NCBI GenBank assembly: GCA_036881905.1
Contig: JBAJNN010000004.1
Coordinates: 1-64,000, forward strand
DNA: 64,000 nt
Direction of reading: 5' to 3'
From: JBAJNN01 sp036881905
GTDB lineage: Bacteria > Pseudomonadota > Alphaproteobacteria > Rhizobiales > Im1
In this document: in pieces, positions 8,969 to 20,308 of the stretch
Numbering within the stretch: the stretch's first letter is position 1
Layout: every line of letters starts with the position of its first letter
Notes under the pieces: generated by a model
What the model was told of the DNA's origin: nothing
What the model saw: the letters and a program-made list of their open reading frames with translations, nothing else
Database searches by the model: none
Made by a program: the position numbers and the translations under genes

Positions 8969-10099
8969 GTCCAGCGTTCGGCGGAAACGGGAGACGGCGA
9001 TGCCCATGGCGATCAGGCTCAGCACGGCAAGCGCGGCCGCGTCATGACTTAAGCTTGCGATGGACGCGCCTTTAAGCATGATGGCGCGGACCATGCGGAT
9101 GTAATGGGTCAGCGGCAGCGCCTCGCCGACCCAGCGGGCCCATTGCGGCATTCCGGCAAAGGGAAACATGAAGCCCGACAACAGGATATTCGGCAAAAAG
9201 AACATCATCGCCATCTGCACCGCCTGTAACTGATTGCGGGCGATGGTGGAGAAGCTGTAGCCGAGAGAAAGGTTGCAGACCACGAAAAGCGCGGTGACGA
9301 CGGCGAGTGAGATGAGGTCGCCCCTAACCGGCACGGCGAAGACGAAAACGCCGGCCAGCACGATGATCAGCGCCTGGATCACGCCAACGACGATATAAGG
9401 GGCAATCTTGCCGAGCATGATCTCCAGCGGCCTGATCGGCATCGACAACAGAGTCTCCATGGTGCCGTGCTCCACTTCGCTGGTGACGGCGACCGCGGTG
9501 AAGATTAAAAGCGTCATGGTCAAAATGGTGCCGAGCAGGCCGGGAACGATGTTGAGTGCCGAGACGCCCGCGGGATTGTAGCGGCGATGCTGGATGATGG
9601 TGAAAGCCGGCTTGGCGGGGCGTTGGATCGGGATGTAGCGCTTGCCCCGCAAGGCGGTGGAGACGATTCCGGCCAGGGCACCAAGCGCCGATCCTGAGGC
9701 GACGGGGTCGGTGGCGTCGGCGGCGATCAGCAGGGCGGGGCTTTCGCCCCGTCGCAGCGCGCGCTCGAACCCGTCGGGAATCTCCACGACGAAGAGAGCC
9801 TCGCCGGATTCCAGCACCCTGTTCATCTCCCCTGCCCTATGGACGACGCGCTTGATGGAGAAGAAATCCGTATTCTCCAGCGCTTTCAGGATCGCGCGGC
9901 CGACGCCGTTATTCTCGCGCATCAAGACCGCCGTCGGCAGGTGGCGTGGCGTGGTGTTGATAGCGAATCCGAACAGGAAGAGCTGTGTAAGTGGGATCAT
10001 GATCATCATCGCCAGGGTGACGCGGTCGCGCGTCATCTGGATGAACTCCTTGATCGCCATCGCCCGAAAGCGGCGGAAGAAGCCAAAAACCCGTCTCAT
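8966..10099 (-). CDS. ABC-2 type transport permease (YbhS/YhhJ-like)
   Basis: 377 residues. An N-terminal basic stretch leads into helix 1 (VTLAMMIMIPLTQLFLFGFAI). A large periplasmic domain of about 150 residues follows, then five C-terminal helices, the ABC2_membrane_3 layout. The motif VEHGTMETLLSMPIRPLEIMLGK is characteristic of this family. The gene overlaps the upstream ATPase gene by 4 nt and is the last of an HlyD-ATPase-permease operon, which together forms an exporter for drugs or other amphipathic compounds. In E. coli ybhGFSR there are two permeases; only one is here. The stop codon lies inside a dispersed repeat. Confidence 0.92.
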   Translation of the reverse strand: MRRVFGFFRRFRAMAIKEFIQMTRDRVTLAMMIMIPLTQLFLFGFAINTTPRHLPTAVLMRENNGVGRAILKALENTDFFSIKRVVHRAGEMNRVLESGEALFVVEIPDGFERALRRGESPALLIAADATDPVASGSALGALAGIVSTALRGKRYIPIQRPAKPAFTIIQHRRYNPAGVSALNIVPGLLGTILTMTLLIFTAVAVTSEVEHGTMETLLSMPIRPLEIMLGKIAPYIVVGVIQALIIVLAGVFVFAVPVRGDLISLAVVTALFVVCNLSLGYSFSTIARNQLQAVQMAMMFFLPNILLSGFMFPFAGMPQWARWVGEALPLTHYIRMVRAIMLKGASIASLSHDAAALAVLSLIAMGIAVSRFRRTLD

Positions 10100-11040
10100 T
10101 GGACGTTATCCCTGGAACGGTTCATCAGCGCGATAAAGGCGTCCTCCAACGTTGGTTCGCCGGATATCCAGACAAGACCGGCCCGATCCCGATAGGGCGC
10201 GATGGCCGCCGCCAGCGCCCGCTCGTCACGGCCGCAGACATGCAGGCTATTGCCGAAGGGGGCAACCATGTCGATGCCGTCCTTCGTCTCCAGTTCGGCT
10301 TGCAGGGCGTGGACCCGCGATCCCGAGACGTTATAGGTTTTCAAACCGACGGAGGCGATGACCGCCTCGACGGTCCCGTTGACCAGAAGCTTCCCATAGG
10401 CTATATAGGCGATTTCATGGCAGCGTTCGGCCTCGTCCATGTAGTGGGTGGAGACCAGCATCGAGAGTCCCTCGGCGGCCAGCGCATGAATTTCGTTCCA
10501 GAATTCGCGGCGGGCCTTGGGATCGACCCCGGCGGTCGGCTCGTCCAGCAACAGCAGTTGCGGCCTCGGCAAAATGCAGGCGCCGAGCGCCAGGCGCTGT
10601 TTCCAGCCGCCGGAAAGCGCGCCGGCCAACTGATTTTCGCGACCGCCAAGGCCAAGACGCTCGATCGCCTCGCCAACCCGTCGTTTCGGCTTGTCGAGAT
10701 CGTAGACGCGGGCGACGAATTCAAGATTCTCGCGGATAGTCAAATCTCGATAGAGAGAGAATTTCTGGGTCATATAGCCGACGCGGCGACGTATTTCGTC
10801 GGATTGCGTGGCGATGTCGAAGCCAAGGCAGGTTCCCTCACCCGCGTCTGGGGTCAGGAGGCCGCAAATCATGCGGATCGTGGTGGTCTTGCCCGAGCCG
10901 TTCGGCCCGAGGAACCCCTGGATGCTGCCCTTGCCGACACTCAGCGACAGGCGATCGACCACGGCGCGCCCGGAAAACCGTTTCGTCAGGCCGGTGACGG
11001 AGATCGCCGTTGCGGTGGTGGTTTTTTGTTTTACAAGCAT
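10096..11040 (-). CDS. ABC exporter ATPase (YbhF/DrrA-like)
   Basis: About 314 residues. Walker A GPNGSGKTTTIRM, Q-loop MTQKFSLYRDLTI, signature LSGGWKQRLALG (W instead of Q after GG), Walker B LLLLDEPTAGVD and the H-loop STHYMDEAERC are all present. The C-terminus carries the ~70-residue accessory domain of DrrA-type ATPases. I chose ATG 11040 because GAGGA stands 6 nt upstream; the in-frame ATG at 11088 has no such site. That start codon lies in a dispersed repeat. It energises the permease encoded next to it (4-nt overlap). Confidence 0.93.
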   Translation of the reverse strand: MLVKQKTTTATAISVTGLTKRFSGRAVVDRLSLSVGKGSIQGFLGPNGSGKTTTIRMICGLLTPDAGEGTCLGFDIATQSDEIRRRVGYMTQKFSLYRDLTIRENLEFVARVYDLDKPKRRVGEAIERLGLGGRENQLAGALSGGWKQRLALGACILPRPQLLLLDEPTAGVDPKARREFWNEIHALAAEGLSMLVSTHYMDEAERCHEIAYIAYGKLLVNGTVEAVIASVGLKTYNVSGSRVHALQAELETKDGIDMVAPFGNSLHVCGRDERALAAAIAPYRDRAGLVWISGEPTLEDAFIALMNRSRDNVQ

Positions 11041-11175
11041 AATCGTCCTCGATCCGTGGCTCTCGCTTGGCAAGCCCGGATTATGCACATCCTTATGGCC
11101 GCATCACCTTGATCGATCCCCGCTTGCGCTCCGGTTCGGATTATGCACATCTTTATGGTCGCATCATCTTCACCA
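11027..11175. repeat. Inverted copy of repeat A plus a two-unit tandem
   Basis: The inverse of repeat A is at 11027-11085 (TTGTTTTACAAGCATAATCG, then CTCTCGCTTGGCAAG). Next come two near-copies of GGATTATGCACATCCTTATG at 11081 and 11139, 58 bp apart. The repeat separates hlyD from the ATPase gene and contains the ATPase start codon. Confidence 0.7.
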
Positions 11176-11311
11176 ACCGCTCTCGACCCAGCGGCGTCAG
11201 TCGGGCAGTCTTGTGGATGTTCATTCGGGCTTGCCTCCAAGGAGGTCTGAAGCTTGGTAACTCCAGTCTCCCCGGTCAGGCCCGAATCGACAACATATTG
11301 AAAGCTCACAT

Positions 11312-12295
11312 CTAGGGGCCGTCGGCATGGGATCGGGCCTTCGCCGGGTAAACATCCACCGGCAGACCGGGACGCAACTGTTCCGGACGGTCGGGGATTG
11401 CCTCGACGCGATAGACCAGCTTGGCGCGTTCCTCAAGGCTGTAGATTTCCGGCGGCGTATATTCCGCGCTTTTGGAGATGAAGTCGATCACCGCGCCCAT
11501 CGACGCGCAGCCATCGCACTGAATCGTCACGGCCGCGCCGACCTTCAAACCGGCAATCCTGGTTTCCGGCACGAAGAAGCGGACCCGCAGGTCGTTCGGA
11601 ACAAGAAGAGAGACGACGGGCTTGCCCCGCGGCACGATTTCGCCCGCGCGATAATAGAGGGTCTGGACCATGCCGCCTTGCGGCGCCTTGACGGATCGTC
11701 GCTTGAGCGTTTCACGGGCGGAAGCAAGCTCGGCCCGGGTGGCGCTGACGGCGGCTTGCGCCGCCTTGATCGTCTCCTTGCGCGCCGGAAGCCCGGCGAG
11801 GTCGATCCGGCCTTCGATAGTGTCGAGGGTGGCGCGATCGGCCGCTTCCTCCGCGATCGCCCGGTCCAACTGAGCAGGCGTGGCCGTTCCCGTTTCGTTG
11901 AGCGCGCGAACGCGCTCCAGTTCCTGTCTTGAGAGCACCAGCTGCACCTCGACCTGACGTTTGGTGCTTTTAAGAATATCGATTTCCTCGGGCCGCTTCT
12001 GCGGGGCCGTCGCCAGCGCCAGCCGCGCTCGCACCGAGGCCAGCCTGGCCATCGCCACCTGGAGGTTGGCCATGGCGAGCGCGTCGTCGAGCTGGAAAAG
12101 CAACTCGTCGGCCTCGACCACATCCCCTTGCGCGACGGCGAGCTTGGACAGCCGCCCTGCGGTTTCGGCGCCGATATAGCGCAAATTGGCCTCCACCCAG
12201 CCCTGATAGTCGCCCCGTCTTTCAAGCCGCGGCCAAAGGAAAGGCAGGGCGACCAGGACGGCGGCAATGAGGACGATGACGGCAAGCCGTTTCAT
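11312..12295 (-). CDS. HlyD-family membrane fusion protein (YbhG-like)
   Basis: 327 residues. A single N-terminal membrane anchor (LAVIVLIAAVLVALPFLW) is followed by a lipoyl half-motif (IGAETAGRLSKLAVAQGDVV). A long coiled-coil hairpin spans about residues 75-190. The second lipoyl half (APQGGMVQTLYYRAGEIV) and a beta-barrel domain follow. It would link the inner-membrane ABC exporter encoded just downstream to an outer-membrane channel, which is not in the window. The spacing to the ATPase gene is about 270 bp and filled with repeats, so co-transcription is likely but not certain. Confidence 0.92.
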   Translation of the reverse strand: MKRLAVIVLIAAVLVALPFLWPRLERRGDYQGWVEANLRYIGAETAGRLSKLAVAQGDVVEADELLFQLDDALAMANLQVAMARLASVRARLALATAPQKRPEEIDILKSTKRQVEVQLVLSRQELERVRALNETGTATPAQLDRAIAEEAADRATLDTIEGRIDLAGLPARKETIKAAQAAVSATRAELASARETLKRRSVKAPQGGMVQTLYYRAGEIVPRGKPVVSLLVPNDLRVRFFVPETRIAGLKVGAAVTIQCDGCASMGAVIDFISKSAEYTPPEIYSLEERAKLVYRVEAIPDRPEQLRPGLPVDVYPAKARSHADGP

Positions 12296-12354
12296 GGAGC
12301 TTTCCTGTTATTCGGAACAAGGGAAATGCCGAAAAAGGGCCTTCAACACTCTTC

Positions 12355-13635
12355 CTATTCTACAGATTTGACAGATTCGGGGATCAGTCCGCGCGGAGCG
12401 TAACGCAAAACCGATACGATGACCAGACCGACGACGAAAACCCGCATTTGCAGGGCGCGAGTGTCGAAATTATCGGGAAACTCAAGACCAAGCAAGCTTT
12501 GTCCATAGCGCTCCAGAAGGTGAAAAATCAACAGGATGGCGGGCTCGGACATCGTCCAGACGATATAAACCAGGAAGCTTCCAAAGACAGCTCCCAAATT
12601 GCTGCCGGCCCCGCCGAGAATCACCACGACCCAGACTAGGAAGGTATGATTGATCGGCTGAAAGCTGGAGGGATCGAATATCCTCTCAAACGTGATGAGC
12701 GCGGCGCCACCGATCCCCATGATGATGCAGCCGAAGACGAAGATTTCCAAACGCCGCCGGTTGACGTTTTTGCCCATGGCCGCGGCGGCGGTTTCATTGT
12801 CGCGAATGGCGCGCATCATGCGGCCCCATGGCGCGTGATAGGCCCTTTGCAGCAAAATATAGATCACCATGACCAAACCGGCCATAAGGGCGAGATAGCC
12901 CGCGCGCGCAGGCACAAACCCGACATCGTTGGGAGTGGGAACCGGCCAGGGCAAGGGCGATACGGTCAAGGTGCCGCGGGTGAGCCAGTCGGCGTTTTTG
13001 ACGACTGCCCTGATAATCTCGGCAATCCCGACCGTCGCGATCGTCAGATAATCCGTCCGCAATCCTAAGCAGATGCGGCCGACAAGCCAGCCCGTGGCTC
13101 CGGCGAGCGCGCCGCCGGCGAGCCAGCCCAACCAAACCGGCAACCCCAAACCGCCGACAAAACCCGCCCCATTCTCTATTTCGGCGGCGACCGGCGCCAA
13201 TATATGCATGAAGGTCATATAAGCGCCGGCCAGTACGATGAGTGTGACCGCATTGCGGAGTTTTCGCGAAACCCCGAACCGGTCGAGTCGGCTTGCGGCA
13301 AAAACCAGACCGGCCCCGATCACAGCCGTGACGACAACACGAACAAGCCCCTCAGGGCACGAGGACTGCCAGAATTCCCGATTGACCGGAAAGGACACCA
13401 GAAGCGTCATGACCGCGCCAATGGCGACAAAGCCCATGACACCGGCATTATACATGCCGACAAGCCCAAGCTGGATGGTCAGACCGAAAGCGAGAATCGT
13501 ATAGAACGTCGCCTCGACGGTCATGCGCAATGTGTAAGCGCCGCCCATGACGCCCCAAATGCCGAGCAATATCAAGATCAACAAACCGAACAGGGCGGCA
13601 TTGCGGAGATATTCGGTTTTGGCAGGTCTGTTCAT
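12355..13635 (-). CDS. livM: Branched-chain amino acid-type ABC permease LivM
   Basis: 426 residues with about ten membrane helices, somewhat longer than typical LivM because of a C-terminal extension. The family motif WGRMMRAIRDNETAAAAMGK, the EAA-like cytoplasmic loop, lies near residue 270, followed by FVFGCIIMGIGGAALITF and VWVVVILGGAGSNLGAVFGS. It pairs with LivH to form the channel of a high-affinity importer for branched-chain or related amino acids or amides. The start is 1 nt after the livH stop, and it is the last gene of livGFHM. The substrate cannot be read from the sequence, because no binding protein is encoded here. Confidence 0.93.
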   Translation of the reverse strand: MNRPAKTEYLRNAALFGLLILILLGIWGVMGGAYTLRMTVEATFYTILAFGLTIQLGLVGMYNAGVMGFVAIGAVMTLLVSFPVNREFWQSSCPEGLVRVVVTAVIGAGLVFAASRLDRFGVSRKLRNAVTLIVLAGAYMTFMHILAPVAAEIENGAGFVGGLGLPVWLGWLAGGALAGATGWLVGRICLGLRTDYLTIATVGIAEIIRAVVKNADWLTRGTLTVSPLPWPVPTPNDVGFVPARAGYLALMAGLVMVIYILLQRAYHAPWGRMMRAIRDNETAAAAMGKNVNRRRLEIFVFGCIIMGIGGAALITFERIFDPSSFQPINHTFLVWVVVILGGAGSNLGAVFGSFLVYIVWTMSEPAILLIFHLLERYGQSLLGLEFPDNFDTRALQMRVFVVGLVIVSVLRYAPRGLIPESVKSVE

Positions 13636-13636
13636 G

Positions 13637-14641
13637 TCAAATCACCCGTCCCTTGAAAATGCCTGTTGGACGCCAGATCAAAACCACGATCAGAATAAAA
13701 AATGGCACCGTGATTTTGTACTCGGTCGGAATCAGGCTGAGATTAGCGGGCACATGGAGCCAGTGCGGAACATAGTCCTTAACGGGACGCAAGAGAATGG
13801 ACCAGTTGAAAACGGCCAGCGTTTCTGAAAAACCGACCAGAAAGCCCCCGGCGACGGCGCCATAGGGTTTGCCGATACCGCCGACGATGGCGGCGGCGAA
13901 TATCGGCAGGAGAATGTTGAAACTCAAATCCGGCTTGAAGGTCACATCCAGCGAGAGCATGGTGCCGCCGGCACAGGCGAGCGCGCCGCCGATGATCCAG
14001 GTGAGCCGAACCACGCGGGCCGTATCGATGCCGGTGACGCGGGCAAGATCGGCATTGTCGGACATGGCGCGCATGGCTTTGCCGTCGCGGGTACGGGTCA
14101 GGAAGATATGCAATGCAATCACCACGGCGACGGTCAGGACGATCAGAAGAATTTGCGGCTCGGTGATAACCAGTGGTTTACGCGCCGCAATGAAGGGCAG
14201 GTGGATGCGGAAAATGTTCTTGTGCTCGGAGAAATAAAAGCTGCGCATCCTCGACCCGGCGAAAAACCGCACCAGCCCCTGAACCATCAACATGACGCCG
14301 ACGGAGGCCATCACCAACACCACCGGACGTACACCCGCCTCGCGCAAGGGCTTGTAGACGATCCGGTCAATGCCGACGGCGAGCGCGGCGGTCAGCGCCA
14401 TCGCGATCGGCATGGCGACGAATCCCAGGGGAAGCGGCGTGGAAAGACCGGCCTGCGAGAGCACAACCGCAATCGCCAGACTAAGCCCTGCGCCCAGCGT
14501 CATCATGTCGCCATGGGCGAAATGAGCAAAGCGCAATATGCCGAAAATAAGGGTAACGCCGATCGCGCCAAGCGCGTAAATGCCGCCGATCACCACGCCG
14601 TCGATCACCACCTTGTTCAGAAAAAAAATAAACTCGTTCAC
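13637..14641 (-). CDS. livH: Branched-chain amino acid-type ABC permease LivH
   Basis: About 334 residues from the GTG at 14641, chosen because GGAGGA stands 7 nt upstream. The longer open frame adds 90 residues that merely continue from livF sequence. Helix 1 begins GVVIGGIYALGAIGVTLIFG and runs into the hallmark ILRFAHFAHGDMMTLGA. The cytoplasmic loop GKAMRAMSDNADLARVTGID is the EAA-like coupling motif. It forms the membrane channel with LivM. The gap to livF is 40 bp. Confidence 0.92.
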   Translation of the reverse strand: MNEFIFFLNKVVIDGVVIGGIYALGAIGVTLIFGILRFAHFAHGDMMTLGAGLSLAIAVVLSQAGLSTPLPLGFVAMPIAMALTAALAVGIDRIVYKPLREAGVRPVVLVMASVGVMLMVQGLVRFFAGSRMRSFYFSEHKNIFRIHLPFIAARKPLVITEPQILLIVLTVAVVIALHIFLTRTRDGKAMRAMSDNADLARVTGIDTARVVRLTWIIGGALACAGGTMLSLDVTFKPDLSFNILLPIFAAAIVGGIGKPYGAVAGGFLVGFSETLAVFNWSILLRPVKDYVPHWLHVPANLSLIPTEYKITVPFFILIVVLIWRPTGIFKGRVI

Positions 14642-14681
14642 GTCATGTCCTCCGATCGTATTCTCGATCGCGCCGCCGTTT

Positions 14682-15386
14682 CTATCCGCCGAGAAAGCAA
14701 CAGGCCACCTCAGGGTTGTCCAAAAGCGCGCGACCGCTGCCGACGAACCTGTTCGTCCCCGAGGCGAGCACGAATCCCTTATGGGCGATATTAAGGGCCT
14801 GTTTGGCGTTTTGTTCGACCATGAGAATGGTGACGCCGGCGGTGTTGATGTCAAGAATACGGTTGAATATCCCCGACATGAACAGGGGAGACAGGCCGGC
14901 CGTCGGCTCATCGAGGATCAGGAGTGAGGGTTCGGTCATCAAGGCCCGGCCCGTCGCGACCATCTGACGCTCTCCCCCGGACAATTCGCCCGCGGGCTGG
15001 TTACGCTTGGCCTTAAGCGGCTTGAAAATGTCGTAGACATACTCGATACGGGCAGAGTAATCGTCGCGGCGAATGAACGCCCCCATTTCCAGATTTTCCT
15101 GAACGCTTAAGGTCAGAAAGACATTGTGTTCCTGCGGCACGAAAGACAGGCCCCGATGCACGAGACGCTCGGGCGCTTCATTGGTGATGTCTTCACCATC
15201 GAGAAAAACAGAGCCCTCCCCGACCTTAAGCAGGCCGAATATCGCTTTGAGAATGGTCGATTTTCCAGCCCCGTTGGGGCCGATGACGACGCCGATTTTC
15301 GAGGCGTCCAGCGTTATATCGACACCGTTGAGAATATTGATGCCGCCATAGCCGGCATGAATATTCCGCGCGCAAAGCAGACTCAT
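14682..15386 (-). CDS. livF: Branched-chain amino acid-type ABC ATPase LivF
   Basis: 234 residues, the normal size of LivF. Walker A GPNGAGKSTILKAI, Q-loop FVPQEHNVF, signature LSGGERQMVATGRAL and Walker B LLILDEPTAGLSP followed by MVEQNAKQAL are all intact. It is one of the two cytoplasmic ATPases of the importer. The start overlaps the livG stop by 4 nt, so translation is coupled. Confidence 0.95.
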   Translation of the reverse strand: MSLLCARNIHAGYGGINILNGVDITLDASKIGVVIGPNGAGKSTILKAIFGLLKVGEGSVFLDGEDITNEAPERLVHRGLSFVPQEHNVFLTLSVQENLEMGAFIRRDDYSARIEYVYDIFKPLKAKRNQPAGELSGGERQMVATGRALMTEPSLLILDEPTAGLSPLFMSGIFNRILDINTAGVTILMVEQNAKQALNIAHKGFVLASGTNRFVGSGRALLDNPEVACCFLGG

Positions 15387-16174
15387 GAATTAAATCCTGT
15401 TTGGGTTGTGGGCGCACCGCCGAAATAAGCTTCGATCACGCGGGAATCGGACTGGACGTCGGCGATCCGCCCCTCGGTCATGACCCGGCCCTGAGCCATG
15501 ACGATCACCGGATCGCACAGACGGGCAATGAGATCCATATCATGCTCGATGACGAGAAAACTGTAGCCGAAATCACTGTTCAGGCGCTGGATATTGACGG
15601 CCAGGTTGTTAAGAAGCGTGCGGTTTACGCCGGCGGCGATTTCGTCCAGCAGAACCACGCGGGCGTCCACCATCATGGTGCGGCCGAGTTCGAGCAGTTT
15701 CTTCTGCCCGCCGGAGAGATTTGCGGCCAGCTCGTTACGCAGATGGGTCAGTTTCAAAAACTCCAGCACATTCAGCGCCCGCTCGCAGACTTCGGTTTCG
15801 CGTTCCCTGACGGCGCCCGGGCGAAACCATGCGGAGATGAGATTTTCTCCCGGCTGAGCTTGCGGTACAAGCATGAGATTTTCAAGCGTCGTTATTTGTG
15901 AGAATTCATGCGGAATCTGAAAGGTGCGGACCAGTTTTCTGGCGAACAACTCATGCGCCGGCAGCCCGGTGACATCCTCGCCATCGAGCAGTATCTGGCC
16001 GCCCTCCGGCGCCAGAGTTCCGGCGATGACATTGAAAAGCGTCGATTTTCCAGCCCCGTTGGGACCGATCAGCCCGGTAATCGAGCCTTCCTCCACGCAC
16101 AGGCTGCAATGATCGACGGCGACCAGATGGTCAAACCGTTTCATGACCTTCCTGACGTCAATGATAGTCGCCAT
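15383..16174 (-). CDS. livG: Branched-chain amino acid-type ABC ATPase LivG
   Basis: 263 residues. Walker A GPNGAGKSTLFNVIAG, the LivG-type insertion RTFQIPHEFSQITTLENLML, signature LSGGQKKLLELGRTMM, Walker B VVLLDEIAAGVN and IEHDMDLI are present. The C-terminal tail (VIEAYFGG) is the LivG hallmark. It is the first gene of livG-F-H-M. The usual periplasmic binding protein gene (livK/livJ) is absent between uvrA and this operon. Confidence 0.95.
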   Translation of the reverse strand: MATIIDVRKVMKRFDHLVAVDHCSLCVEEGSITGLIGPNGAGKSTLFNVIAGTLAPEGGQILLDGEDVTGLPAHELFARKLVRTFQIPHEFSQITTLENLMLVPQAQPGENLISAWFRPGAVRERETEVCERALNVLEFLKLTHLRNELAANLSGGQKKLLELGRTMMVDARVVLLDEIAAGVNRTLLNNLAVNIQRLNSDFGYSFLVIEHDMDLIARLCDPVIVMAQGRVMTEGRIADVQSDSRVIEAYFGGAPTTQTGFNS

Positions 16175-16266
16175 GATGATTAACTCTCACGATCCAAACC
16201 CGATAATTCCCCAGAAACGTGGATTATTATCACAGTTTTCAGGATCGTAAAATACCTTTTTGGACG

Positions 16267-19152
<2,886 letters not shown>

Positions 19153-19339
19153 CTGACCCTCATTTCCCATGGTGTTCCGGATCGGAACTCGGTGTCGGCG
19201 GACAATAGAGCAAGCGGCGAAATTGTCGAGTTCAAAATAGGTCGGCCCCGCGAACACCCCGATGGAGCCGTCCGCGGCAGGGTCGCGCGGGTCAATCGAC
19301 TTGCCCAACAGGCTCCGACACTCTATAAGATCGACTTTG

Positions 19340-20308
19340 ATGACACCATCCAACGACCAGTCGGGTTCCATCCTGTCCGGGCAGCATCTGCTCGGCGTGG
19401 AAAGTCTTTCGCTGGAGGAAATCAACCGCCTGCTCGACCTCGCCGACCGTTATGTCGAGTTAAATCGCCGGATCGACAAGAAGCTCTCAACCCTTAAGGG
19501 GCGCACCCAGATCAACCTGTTCTTCGAAGCCTCGACGCGAACTTCAAGTTCCTTTGAACTTGCCGGCAAACGCTTGAGCGCCGATGTCATGAATATGTCG
19601 GTCAAGGGATCGTCTCTGAGCAAGGGCGAAACTCTCATCGATACGGCGATGACTCTCAACGCCATGCATCCCGACCTTTTGGTGGTGCGTCACCGCGCCT
19701 CCGGCGCTGCGGAGTTGCTGGCGCGGAAGATGAGCTGCGCCGTGATCAATGCCGGAGACGGCACTCATGAACACCCGACCCAGGCCCTGCTCGACGCTCT
19801 CACCATTCGCCGCCGCAAGGGCCGGATCGAAGGGCTGACGATTGCGATCTGCGGCGACATTCTGCACAGCCGCGTCGCCCGCTCCGATATTCTTCTTCTG
19901 CAAACCCTGGGCGCCCATATCCGCATCATCGCCCCCTCCCCGCTGCTGCCGCCGGCCATGGATCGCTTCGGCGTGGAGATTCATCACGAAATGGAGAGCG
20001 GAATCAGGGATTGCGACGTGATTATGATGCTGCGCCTGCAAACCGAACGGATGGAAGGCGGTTTTATCCCCTCGGCGCGGGAGTATTATCGCTATTTCGG
20101 CCTTGACCTCGACCGCCTCAACCATGCCAGGACCGATTGTCTGGTCATGCATCCAGGCCCGGTCAATCGTGGTGTGGAACTCGACAGCGCGGTGGCCGAC
20201 AGCGTCCACAGCGTCATCCGCGAACAGGTGGAAATGGGGGTGGCGACCCGTATGGCCGTGCTTGACGCCTTGGCGCGTAACCACCCCGGCGGAGGTCATG
20301 CCGCATGA
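19340..20308 (+). CDS. pyrB: Aspartate carbamoyltransferase catalytic chain
   Basis: 322 residues from ATG 19340; upstream in-frame codons overlap the uvrA promoter region. It makes carbamoyl-aspartate, the committed step of pyrimidine synthesis. The carbamoyl-phosphate site FEASTRTSSSFELAGKRL, the HEHPTQALLDAL motif and the C-terminal MHPGPVNRGVE are all present. There is no regulatory pyrI. The stop overlaps the next gene by 4 nt (ATGA), so it is coupled to the dihydroorotase-like pyrC'. Confidence 0.97.
   Translation: MTPSNDQSGSILSGQHLLGVESLSLEEINRLLDLADRYVELNRRIDKKLSTLKGRTQINLFFEASTRTSSSFELAGKRLSADVMNMSVKGSSLSKGETLIDTAMTLNAMHPDLLVVRHRASGAAELLARKMSCAVINAGDGTHEHPTQALLDALTIRRRKGRIEGLTIAICGDILHSRVARSDILLLQTLGAHIRIIAPSPLLPPAMDRFGVEIHHEMESGIRDCDVIMMLRLQTERMEGGFIPSAREYYRYFGLDLDRLNHARTDCLVMHPGPVNRGVELDSAVADSVHSVIREQVEMGVATRMAVLDALARNHPGGGHAA

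Noticed and set aside
10099..11112. 337-codon plus-strand frame opposite the ABC ATPase
   Set aside because: Antisense shadow of a clear ABC ATPase gene.
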